NCBI GenBank assembly: GCA_947306375.1
Contig: CAMZGJ010000053.1
Coordinates: 1-7,896, forward strand
Direction of reading: 5' to 3'
DNA: 7,896 nucleotides
Origin: an uncultured Spirochaetales bacterium
Lineage (GTDB): Bacteria > Spirochaetota > Spirochaetia > Sphaerochaetales > Sphaerochaetaceae
Shown: in pieces, positions 1 to 6,426 of the stretch
How positions within the stretch are numbered: position 1 is the first letter of the stretch
Layout of the letters: each line of letters begins with the position of its first letter
Notes under the pieces: model-generated
Seen by the model: only the letters and a program-made list of their open reading frames with translations
Databases searched by the model: none
What the model was told of the DNA's origin: nothing
Made by a program: the position numbers and the translations under genes

Positions 1-35
1 CGGCCTGTTTTCGGGTGATTTATGATACCTGCGGG

Positions 36-57
36 ATAGTATTCTGCGTACTATAAC
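36..57 (+). promoter_or_regulatory. Possible galK promoter -10 with overlapping palindrome
   Basis: An inverted repeat ATAGTA (36-41), 7-base gap, TACTAT (49-54) overlaps a -10-like hexamer TATAAC (52-57). A repressor bound to this palindrome would cover the -10, which would suit a sugar-inducible gene. No convincing -35 lies 16-18 bases upstream, so the promoter call is weak. The repeat is followed by TTTTT at 60-64, so it could instead be a weak terminator of a gene upstream of the window. Nothing else was recognised in positions 1-102. Confidence 0.25.
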
Positions 58-89
58 GGTTTTTCTCAGATGTATGTGTTATACTTACA

Positions 90-95
90 AGGGGA
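90..95 (+). promoter_or_regulatory. Shine-Dalgarno site deciding the galK start
   Basis: The purine run AGGGGA lies 7 bases before ATG 103. It supports ATG 103 (protein starting MDYAGLYG) over the upstream in-frame ATG at 70, which has no such site and would add eleven residues not expected in the family. Confidence 0.7.
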
Positions 96-102
96 GATTC
101 TG

Positions 103-1341
103 ATGGATTACGCCGGACTTTACGGAAAACAAAAAGATTACAGCAAATATGAGCAGAGGTTCAGGGATCTGGGCCTTGAGCATGAGAAAATCTTCGGACA
201 GAGGACAGAGATGCTTTTCTCTGCGGCAGGAAGAACAGAACTGGGCGGAAACCACACTGACCACAACCTGGGACGCGTTCTGGCATCTGCCATAGACCTT
301 GATACAATTGCAGCCGTTCACGCAAACACTGACAACACCGTGGTGTTCCACAGCAGGGGTTTCAAGCCTGTTGTCATTGACATTTCAGACCTTGCTCCGG
401 TGGAGCGGGAGAGGGAGACTACGGCATCGCTTATCAGGGGAATTGCCGCATCAGTCATAAATAGAGGAGGTAGGTCAGGAGGGTTTTCCGCAAATGTTGC
501 GTCCTCCGTGCTGGCAGGAAGCGGACTCAGTTCCAGCGCGTCCGTGGAGGTACTGATAGGAACGGTCTTCAATGAGCTTTTCAACGGCGGAAGGTTCTCC
601 ACAACCGAGATTGCCATTATGGGGCAGGAGGCTGAGAACAACTATTTCGGAAAGCCGTGCGGACTTATGGACCAGATTGCCTGCGCAAACGGCGGTATTG
701 TGGGAATAGATTTTAAAAATGCTGCGGTGCCGGTCATCACGCCTGTTGACTCTGATTTTGCCTCCTACGGCTACACCCTTGTGATTGTGAATACAGGCGG
801 CTCACATGCAGACCTGACTGCTGACTATGCCTCAATTCCAGCTGAGATGAAGAGTGTTGCCGCTTTCTTCTCAAAGCCCTGTCTGGGAGAGCTGGACTGC
901 AGTCTATTCTATGAAAACATTCATGAGGTGAGGGCCTTTCTCCAAAACGACAGGGCTGTTCTGCGTGCCATGCATTTCTATGAGGAAAACCTCAGGGTTG
1001 ATGCCATGATAGGCGCCCTCAAGGCAGGAGATTTTAATGCATATCTTGATGTTGTAAGAGAATGCGGGAAGTCATCCGCAATGTTCCTTCAGAATCTGTA
1101 CAGTCCCTCAGCCCCAAATGAGCAGGGTCTTTCAGTGGCCCTTGCGGCATCTGAGCATTTTCTGGGCAGAAACGGAGCCTGCAGACTCCAGGGCGGAGGC
1201 TTTGCCGGAACAATCCAGGCATACGTTTCTATTGATGCAGTAGGGGAGTATTCACAGAAAATGGAAGGCATTTTCGGAGAGGGTTGTTGTACAGCAGTGG
1301 GGGTGAGACGCCTTCCGGCACTTGGCATACGCACAATCTGA
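103..1341 (+). CDS. galK: Galactokinase (GHMP kinase family)
   Basis: Cytoplasmic enzyme that phosphorylates galactose at C1 with ATP, the entry step of the Leloir pathway. The 412-residue product has the three GHMP/galactokinase signatures in order. The sugar-binding motif is GRTELGGNHTDHN (residues 43-55), the phosphate-binding loop is GSGLSSSAS (139-147), and the C-terminal glycine motif is QGGGFAGT (363-370). The catalytic aspartate is D190 in CGLMDQI; Y242 aligns with the sugar-contacting Tyr of human GALK1. In motif 1, Arg44, His51 and Asp53 are kept, but the usual Glu of GEHTDY is Asn50. I recall this GGNHTDH variant from galactokinase-annotated proteins of Clostridia and spirochaetes, so a shifted sugar preference is possible. 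The mgl galactose transporter genes directly downstream support the galactose role. Length is slightly above the 380-390 residues of E. coli and human enzymes, with an N-terminal extension. No frameshift or internal stop was seen. Confidence 0.88.
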   Translation: MDYAGLYGKQKDYSKYEQRFRDLGLEHEKIFGQRTEMLFSAAGRTELGGNHTDHNLGRVLASAIDLDTIAAVHANTDNTVVFHSRGFKPVVIDISDLAPVERERETTASLIRGIAASVINRGGRSGGFSANVASSVLAGSGLSSSASVEVLIGTVFNELFNGGRFSTTEIAIMGQEAENNYFGKPCGLMDQIACANGGIVGIDFKNAAVPVITPVDSDFASYGYTLVIVNTGGSHADLTADYASIPAEMKSVAAFFSKPCLGELDCSLFYENIHEVRAFLQNDRAVLRAMHFYEENLRVDAMIGALKAGDFNAYLDVVRECGKSSAMFLQNLYSPSAPNEQGLSVALAASEHFLGRNGACRLQGGGFAGTIQAYVSIDAVGEYSQKMEGIFGEGCCTAVGVRRLPALGIRTI

Positions 1342-1376
1342 AGCAAAAATAATATGGATTTCTGCAGTTTCAAACA

Positions 1377-1405
1377 TTTACAACTGAATTTCCGTGACTT
1401 AGAAT
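1377..1405 (+). promoter_or_regulatory. Sigma70-type promoter for mglB
   Basis: TTTACA (1377-1382) and TAGAAT (1400-1405) are separated by exactly 17 bases; each differs from consensus at one position. Transcription would start near 1412, giving a leader of about 37 bases before the mglB ATG. It sits in the 107-base gap after galK, so the transporter can be expressed independently of galK. A short inverted repeat, TTTCCG (1389-1394) and CGGAAA (1416-1421), flanks the -10 and start region and could be a regulator site, though six-base arms are weak evidence. Confidence 0.6.
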
Positions 1406-1434
1406 TATCTTGGTTCGGAAAACTATTTCACTTC

Positions 1435-1440
1435 AGGAGG
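1435..1440 (+). promoter_or_regulatory. Shine-Dalgarno site deciding the mglB start
   Basis: AGGAGG is a perfect consensus, 8 bases before ATG 1449. It selects ATG 1449 (MKKVLMV, a signal-peptide start) over the in-frame ATG at 1410 and over the out-of-frame ATG at 1444, which is only 3 bases from the site. Confidence 0.85.
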
Positions 1441-1448
1441 TTTATGAA

Positions 1449-2453
1449 ATGAAAAAAGTATTAATGGTAATGCTGATTGCAGCAGTAATCGTAACCGGCG
1501 TTTTTGCAAACGGTGCAAAAGAGTCAACAGGTCCCAAGACTTATAAAGTCGGTGTGGCAATCTATCAGTTTGATGACAACTTCATGACCCTCTACAGAAA
1601 CGAGATTCTTTCTTATTTCGCTTCTCTCGAGACAGAAAATGTGAAGTATGCCATTACAATGGTTGACGGCAAGAACGACATGGCCGAGCAGTCAAACCAG
1701 ATTGATAACTTCATTACCCAGGGTATGGATGTTATCATTCTGAACCTTGTCCAGACATCTTCAGCAGATGCAATGATTGACAAGGTTGTTGCAGCAGGCA
1801 TCCCCCTTGTCCTGATCAACAGAGAGCCCCTTGCTTAAGACAAGAACGGCAAGACTCTTGATGAGCAGTATGAAGGCATCCTCAAGAATGCAAAGGTCTG
1901 CTATGTCGGTGCTGACGCAAGACAGTCCGGTTCTTTCCAGGGCAGAATCATTGCTGAGCTCCCCAACAAGGGCGATGTCAACGGAGACGGTGTTGTATCT
2001 TACATCATGATCGAGGGTGACCCCGAGAACATCGATGCTCAGTACAGAACACAGTTCTCAATCAAGTACCTGACAGACAACGGCATCAAGGTCAAGTGTC
2101 TGGATGACCAGGTAGGTAACTGGGCACAGGCAAAGGGTCAGGAGCTCTGCGCCAACGCTCTTGCAAAGTTCGGCAAGCAGGTTGAAGTTGTTTTCTGTAA
2201 CAACGACGCCATGGCACTCGGTGCCGCAGCAGCAATCCAGGCAGCCGGAAGAACAGTCGGTAAGGACATCTACCTTGTCGGTGTTGATGCTCTTGACGAG
2301 TGTGTTGAAATGGTCAAGAAGGGAACAATGACCGGTACAGTCCTCAATGACCACATCGGACAGTCCCACAAGGCAGTTGATGTTGCAGTTGAACTTCTCA
2401 ACGGCAAGGCAATCAACAACTACTACTGGGTTGACTACGTAATGGTCAAATAA
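1449..2453 (+). pseudogene. mglB: Galactose/glucose-binding protein MglB, interrupted by in-frame TAA
   Basis: Periplasmic ligand-binding subunit of the Mgl ABC importer. Residues 1-20 form a signal peptide, probably cut after VFA20; there is no lipobox Cys. TAA at 1836-1838 replaces codon 130, and the same frame then stays open to TAA 2451-2453. Read through, the gene has 334 codons, matching E. coli MglB (332). The sugar contacts of E. coli MglB are recognisable on both sides of the stop: D43/F45 in DDNF, N99, D196 and R200, W224, N251, D280 and N300. A calcium loop, DVNGDGVVS (176-184), with E246 is also kept; its last side-chain ligand is Ser instead of Gln. The stop lies just after NREP (124-127), so the 129-residue product is roughly the N-lobe only and should not bind sugar. 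Restart at ATG 2007 would give only part of the C-lobe. Promoter and ribosome site are intact. Recent nonsense mutation, sequence error or readthrough are all possible. Confidence 0.88.
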
Positions 2454-2476
2454 GCTTGAACCTTTCGGTTTGAGAC

Positions 2477-2518
2477 AGACGGGCGGGCGTACGCCTTGCC
2501 CGTCTTTTATTATATTTT
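2477..2518 (+). terminator. Hairpin with U-rich tail between mglB and mglA
   Basis: AGACGGGC (2477-2484) pairs perfectly with GCCCGTCT (2498-2505), and the loop contains a further self-complementary GGCGTACGCC (2486-2495). A T-rich tail (TTTATTATATTTT) follows. The mglA ribosome site begins only 9 bases later, so this most likely acts as a partial terminator or 3'-end stabiliser that gives more mglB than mglAC message, a common arrangement in binding-protein-dependent transporters. Confidence 0.75.
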
Positions 2519-2526
2519 TCCTAAAC

Positions 2527-2532
2527 GGAGGA
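2527..2532 (+). promoter_or_regulatory. Shine-Dalgarno site deciding the mglA start
   Basis: GGAGGA lies 5 bases before ATG 2538. It selects MSEYLLEMKN as the N-terminus; the upstream in-frame ATG at 2496 lies inside the intergenic hairpin and encodes residues not expected in the family. Confidence 0.85.
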
Positions 2533-2537
2533 ACCAA

Positions 2538-4049
2538 ATGTCGGAATATCTGCTTGAGATGAAGAATGTAAGCAAGGCCTTTCCCGGAGTTCAGGCTCTG
2601 GACAATGCCCAGCTGCAGCTCAAGAGCGGACATGTGCATGCTCTGATGGGCGAGAACGGAGCGGGAAAATCCACTCTTATGAAGTGCATGTTCGGCATCT
2701 ACAAGATGGACAAGGGTCAGATTTATATTGACGGACAGCCCGTTACAATAAAGGACCCGATGGAAGCTCTCTCCAAGGGAATTGCAATGGTTCACCAGGA
2801 ACTTCAGCCCATTCCCGCAAGAACAATAGGGGAGAATATCTTCCTGGGACGTTACCCGATGAAGAAACAGTTCGGGTTCATCCCCGTCGTGGACCACGAC
2901 AAAATGTATGAAGACACTGCGAAGCTGCTTAAGAAAGTAAAGCTCCGCTTCAACCCCAGACAAATGGAAGGCACGCTCAGCATCTCCCAGATGCAGCTTG
3001 TTGAAATTGCAAAAGCTGTTTCCGCAAACTGCCGGGTCCTGATCCTTGACGAGCCCACCTCTTCTCTGACACAGAACGAGGTGGAGTCTCTGTTCAACAT
3101 AATAGAGGATCTTAAGAATGACGGCGTTGCCATTGTTTATATATCCCACAAGATGGATGAGATTCTCAGAATCAGTGATGAGGTCACAATCATGAGAGAC
3201 GGTCAGTACATTGGCACATGGGAAGCAAAAGAGCTGACAACATCATCCATAATCACAAAGATGGTAGGTCGTGAACTCAAGAACCTCTACCCCAAGAGGG
3301 AGAATGTTCCCGGAGAAGTTGTGTTTGAGGTCAAGGACTTCACGTCCATAAATCCAAAGAGTTTCCGTCATGTCTCCTTCAACGTCCGCAAGGGCGAGAT
3401 TCTGGGAATAGGAGGTCTTGTCGGAGCCCAGAGAACCGAACTGATGGAAGGTCTTTTCGGTATCAGAAGTCATAAAGCCGGAAAAATCCTGCTTCACGGA
3501 AAGGAACTGAAGGTCAACAGACCCAAGGATGCCATAGACCACGGAGTTGCGCTGCTTACTGAAAGCCGCAGAACCTCAGGTATTATGGGAGTTCTGTCCG
3601 TGGCGGACAACATTTCCATTTCATCCCTGAAGAAGTATCTGGATTACAAAATCAGCATCAACTCCAAAAAGGTTGAGAATCTGGTTCAGGAGAACGTCAA
3701 GAAGATGAACATCAAGACGCCTTCCAGCAAAACTGCAATCCAGAGTCTCTCGGGAGGAAACCAGCAGAAGGTAATTATAGGAAGGTGGCTTGCAAACGAC
3801 CCCGATGTCCTGATTCTTGATGAACCCACAAGAGGAATAGATGTAGGAGCCAAGTACGAAATCTACTGCATAATTGCCGAACTTGCAAAACAGGGCAAGA
3901 GCATTCTCATGATTACTTCCGAAATGGGAGAGCTTCTGGGAATGTCTGACAGAATCATGGTTATGTGCGACGGAAAGTGTACAGGATTCATTGACGGCAG
4001 TGAGGCCACACAGGAAAAGGTTATGGCCCTTGCAACACAGTTTGATTAA
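2538..4049 (+). CDS. mglA: Galactose/methyl galactoside import ATP-binding protein MglA
   Basis: Cytoplasmic ATPase of the Mgl importer, with two fused ABC cassettes in 503 residues, the usual size for MglA/RbsA/XylG-type proteins (about 500). The first cassette has Walker A GENGAGKST (38-46), Q-loop region HQELQ, signature LSISQMQ (E. coli MglA has the similar LSVSQMQ), Walker B LILDEPTSS and switch His in SHKMDEI. The second has the degenerate Walker A typical of this family (GLVGAQRTE), a canonical LSGGNQQK signature and Walker B LILDEPTRGIDVGAKYE. The SQMQ signature in cassette 1 favours Mgl over Rbs or Xyl. The gene is fully intact although mglB before it and mglC after it each carry a stop. 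It is separated from mglC by 17 bases. The intact ATPase could in principle serve another permease, but none is visible in the window. Confidence 0.93.
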   Translation: MSEYLLEMKNVSKAFPGVQALDNAQLQLKSGHVHALMGENGAGKSTLMKCMFGIYKMDKGQIYIDGQPVTIKDPMEALSKGIAMVHQELQPIPARTIGENIFLGRYPMKKQFGFIPVVDHDKMYEDTAKLLKKVKLRFNPRQMEGTLSISQMQLVEIAKAVSANCRVLILDEPTSSLTQNEVESLFNIIEDLKNDGVAIVYISHKMDEILRISDEVTIMRDGQYIGTWEAKELTTSSIITKMVGRELKNLYPKRENVPGEVVFEVKDFTSINPKSFRHVSFNVRKGEILGIGGLVGAQRTELMEGLFGIRSHKAGKILLHGKELKVNRPKDAIDHGVALLTESRRTSGIMGVLSVADNISISSLKKYLDYKISINSKKVENLVQENVKKMNIKTPSSKTAIQSLSGGNQQKVIIGRWLANDPDVLILDEPTRGIDVGAKYEIYCIIAELAKQGKSILMITSEMGELLGMSDRIMVMCDGKCTGFIDGSEATQEKVMALATQFD

Positions 4050-4051
4050 GT

Positions 4052-4057
4052 GAGGAG
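4052..4057 (+). promoter_or_regulatory. Shine-Dalgarno site of mglC
   Basis: GAGGAG lies 9 bases before ATG 4067 and begins 3 bases after the mglA stop codon. This shows that the TAA at 4047-4049 is a genuine terminator in this organism. Confidence 0.8.
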
Positions 4058-4066
4058 TATTGCTTT

Positions 4067-5089
4067 ATGACAGCAGCAAAAACAGATAATAAAAGCTTTT
4101 TCAGCCGTTTCCTGGCAACGGCAAAATCCAACCCGATTGTAGTTCTTCTGGTTGCGGTGAGTTTTGTGGTCGGTTTCACGGTTCCGAACTTCTTTTCATG
4201 GGGCAACCTCGGAAACCTGGTAAGCAACACCGCCATCAGATTCCTTATTGCACTGGGTGTTTCCGGATGTCTGATTACAAAGGGAACAGACCTTTCAGCA
4301 GGACGTCAGGTAGGTTTGGCAGCCTGTGTTGCAGGTGTTCTGATTCAGAGAGGTGATTATACGGGCCGTCTCTTCAAGAGCATTCCCGAGATGAACATGT
4401 GGGTGGTGTTCCTGATTGTTCTTGCCATAGGTGCTCTGATTGGATGTATCAACGGTCTTATCATCTCACGCCTCAAGGTTCCCCCGTTCATTACAACACT
4501 GGGAACACAGACAATTGTTTACGGTATCTGTCTTGTATTCACAGATGCTCAGCCCATTGGCGGCTTCCAGAGTGTCTACACACGTCTTATTACCGGAAGA
4601 ATTGGTTCCGTAAGCGGTTTCTATCTTCCTTATCTTCTCTTTGTGGCCGCATTCTTCGGACTGCTCTTCTAGTTCATCTACAACAAGACCTGCCACGGTA
4701 AGTATATGTATGCAATTGGCGGAAACGAGGTTGCAGCCGAGGTTTCAGGTGTAAACACAAAAAACACACTGCTGAGAATCTACATCATAGCCGGTGTAAT
4801 GTATGCAATTGCAGGTTATCTGCTTGCTGCAAAGTCCGGCGGAGCTTCCGCTTCAATGGGTATGGGTTATGAGCTTGAAGCCATTGCCGGATGTACAATC
4901 GGCGGCGTATCCACAACCGGCGGTATCGGAACTGTTCCCGGCGTTCTGGTCGGTGTTCTGGTCTTTGAGCTTCTGAAGATTGTTCTTCAGTTCCTGGGCG
5001 TCAACCCGTACTACAACTACGTTGTGCAGGGCCTTGTCATTGTTGTTGCAGTTGCACTGGATATCAGAAAGTACATTGCAAAGAAGTGA
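4067..5089 (+). pseudogene. mglC: Galactose ABC permease MglC, interrupted by in-frame TAG
   Basis: Inner-membrane permease subunit, expected to pair with MglA and receive sugar from MglB. TAG at 4670-4672 replaces codon 202; the same frame continues to TGA 5087-5089, giving 340 codons against 336 residues in E. coli MglC. Family features are the hydrophobic N-terminal helix, the conserved TDLSAGRQVGLAA block (residues about 75-87), PPFITTLGT (about 139-147), AIGGNEVAAEVSGV after the stop, and a C-terminal GVNPYYNYVVQG block. Compared from memory with E. coli MglC (WVLWNKT), the stop falls on the first Trp, so one change, TGG to TAG, explains it. The break is at the end of a membrane helix just before a cytoplasmic loop. 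ATG 4706 lies within that loop, with only a weak GGTAAG in front. A 201-residue plus 127-residue split permease is therefore conceivable, but simple loss of function is likelier. Confidence 0.88.
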
Positions 5090-5117
5090 CACGGGACATT
5101 TATATCGTTTTTTTCAG

Positions 5118-5155
5118 GGAGGGCCGTCGGATACCGACGGTCCTCTTGCTTTTTT
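5118..5155 (+). terminator. Rho-independent terminator of the mgl operon
   Basis: Twelve-base arms GAGGGCCGTCGG (5119-5130) and CCGACGGTCCTC (5134-5145) pair across an ATA loop with one G-U pair. The stem can extend by a further G-U, and it is followed by TTGCTTTTTT. It lies 28 bases after the mglC stop and separates the sugar operon from the MFS gene. Confidence 0.92.
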
Positions 5156-5184
5156 CCTCTTATTGAATTATTGTCCAATCCGTT

Positions 5185-6351
5185 ATGATACAGCTGTTTT
5201 TAATGCAGTTTTTCCTTCAGCCTCTCAACGGAAGTGTTGCCAACTATACCCAGATCTTACTGAGGAACAAGGGCTGGTCTTTTTCCCTGATAGGGGTGCT
5301 TATTGCGTTGGGACAGATAACAACAATCCTGGGTCCCATGGTCATAACGGCATTGGCAGAGAGAAGGGGAACCGAGAAAAGAGCGCTTCTTTTATGCTCA
5401 ATCCTAAGCCTTGTGTTCCACATTCCCTTTGTTCTTTCCGGTTCAAAGGCCCTGACAATGGTAAGCTACGTTATCTCCTGTATCTTCATCTGGAGCCTCA
5501 ATCCTCTTTCGGACGGAATAATAAACAAGTACTGCTCGCTGACCGGAAGGAATCTCTATGGGAAAATACGCGCAACCGGAACAGCCGGCTACGTCCTGAT
5601 AATGTTTCTCTTTTCCGTGCTTGCATGGCCCTCGGAAGGCAACAACAACCAGATAATGTTGAACATCGCGCTCTTTACGGCGCTTTTCATGGTCTTTGCC
5701 GCCGCCACGCCCGATGCCGGGCGCGATGTCCACAAAATTGACCGCACCGACGAGTCAGAGGGAGTATTCAGAGTCTCCTGGTTTGACTCAAGGTTCTATC
5801 TTCTCATGCTTATCATAGGAATTTCCAAGGTCTCAATGGCCGTCATTGACAAGATGCTCATGGGCTACATGACTGAGGAGATGGGACTGGGCAGGTGGTT
5901 TACCGCCTTCATAGCCCTGGGTGCACTTGCGGAGTTTGCCGTTCTGATTGCCGGAGACAGGCTGCTGGAGAAAAAGCATGTCAGGGATTACAGTCTCCTG
6001 CTGTTTTCAAGCCTTGCCCTTGCAGTCAGACTTGTTTCTTATTCACTTACAAAGAACGTCTATGTCTTTGCCTGTGCCCAGCTTCTGCACGGTCTTGTCT
6101 TCGGAGGCTGCCACATTGCAACAATCCACTGGATACACAACAACGTGCCCAGAAAGCATTACTCTGTTGCCATGTCCTTCTACCACTGCGTGGCAATAAA
6201 CCTTCCGGTCATGCTGGGAAGCCTTGCCGGCGGGTTCATTGTGGACAGCATGGGATACAGAAGCCTGTTTATTATTTACGCGTTGTTCCCGCTTCTCTCC
6301 CTTGTTCTGGGACTTGCAAACAGGAAGAAATACCTTTCAGATACCCTTTGA
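5185..6351 (+). CDS. MFS transporter, MFS_1_like (LacY/HcaT-type) family
   Basis: Integral membrane carrier of 388 residues with about twelve hydrophobic helices in two six-helix halves, joined by a charged loop near residues 175-200 (GRDVHKIDRTDESEG). Family clues are YGKIRATGTAGY after helix 4, matching the YGRIRxWGSxG motif of MFS_1_like proteins, and in the second half LLHGLVFGGCH followed by LAGGFIVDSMGYR, matching the HG..FG..H and G...D..G pattern. Members include proton-coupled sugar, nucleoside and aromatic-acid carriers; the substrate cannot be read here. ATG 5185 is the first standard start after the in-frame TGA 5164-5166, and MIQLFLMQFFLQPLNG fits helix 1. No Shine-Dalgarno site precedes it. 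A possible TTGAAT (5163-5168)-N15-TATGAT (5184-5189) promoter would overlap the start codon, so start and expression are uncertain. It lies beyond the mgl terminator and is probably a separate unit. It might supply sugar uptake if Mgl is broken, but that is speculation. Confidence 0.8.
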   Translation: MIQLFLMQFFLQPLNGSVANYTQILLRNKGWSFSLIGVLIALGQITTILGPMVITALAERRGTEKRALLLCSILSLVFHIPFVLSGSKALTMVSYVISCIFIWSLNPLSDGIINKYCSLTGRNLYGKIRATGTAGYVLIMFLFSVLAWPSEGNNNQIMLNIALFTALFMVFAAATPDAGRDVHKIDRTDESEGVFRVSWFDSRFYLLMLIIGISKVSMAVIDKMLMGYMTEEMGLGRWFTAFIALGALAEFAVLIAGDRLLEKKHVRDYSLLLFSSLALAVRLVSYSLTKNVYVFACAQLLHGLVFGGCHIATIHWIHNNVPRKHYSVAMSFYHCVAINLPVMLGSLAGGFIVDSMGYRSLFIIYALFPLLSLVLGLANRKKYLSDTL

Positions 6352-6352
6352 G

Positions 6353-6377
6353 CGGAGCCATTGACTCCGGGGATTTT
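6353..6377 (+). terminator. Weak hairpin after the MFS gene
   Basis: CGGAG (6353-6357) and CTCCG (6365-6369) form a five-base stem with a 7-base loop, followed by GGGATTTTT. It begins one base after the MFS stop codon. The stem is short and the T-run is offset, so at best it is a weak terminator. It overlaps the proposed promoter of the next gene. Confidence 0.3.
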
Positions 6378-6389
6378 TACGGTTATATG
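6361..6389 (+). promoter_or_regulatory. Possible promoter for the MATE gene
   Basis: TTGACT (6361-6366; five of six to consensus) and TATATG (6384-6389; four of six) are 17 bases apart, with transcription expected near 6396 and ATG at 6427. It occupies most of the 75-base gap between the two transporter genes. Confidence 0.38.
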
Positions 6390-6426
6390 GCATATTCAGG
6401 CGGATGTGTTGTAGAATAACACAGAA

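Noticed and set aside
2058..3149. 363-codon antisense reading frame across mglB and mglA
   Set aside because: It overlaps two clearly conserved genes, its translation is rich in Cys, His and Leu without any recognisable domain, and it crosses the mglB-mglA terminator. It is a by-product of sense-strand codon bias.
1836..4672. Genetic code reassignment of TAA and TAG to explain both internal stops
   Set aside because: TAA also ends mglA exactly where the mglC ribosome site begins, and TAA ends mglB at the expected length. The two internal stops also appear to replace different residues (Trp in mglC; Lys, Glu or Gln in mglB). Reassignment to one amino acid does not fit.
4670..4672. Pyrrolysine insertion at the mglC TAG
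   Set aside because: The aligned residue in E. coli MglC is a membrane-edge Trp, MglC is not a pyrrolysine protein, and mglB has TAA, which pyrrolysine does not explain.
4980..5741. 253-codon + strand frame joining the end of mglC to the MFS gene
   Set aside because: It overlaps the conserved C-terminus of MglC, the strong terminator and the MFS N-terminal half in another frame; no family features are present.
5895..6419. 174-codon + strand frame inside and past the end of the MFS gene
   Set aside because: Cys- and Pro-rich out-of-frame translation of the MFS gene, with no ribosome site and no recognisable family.
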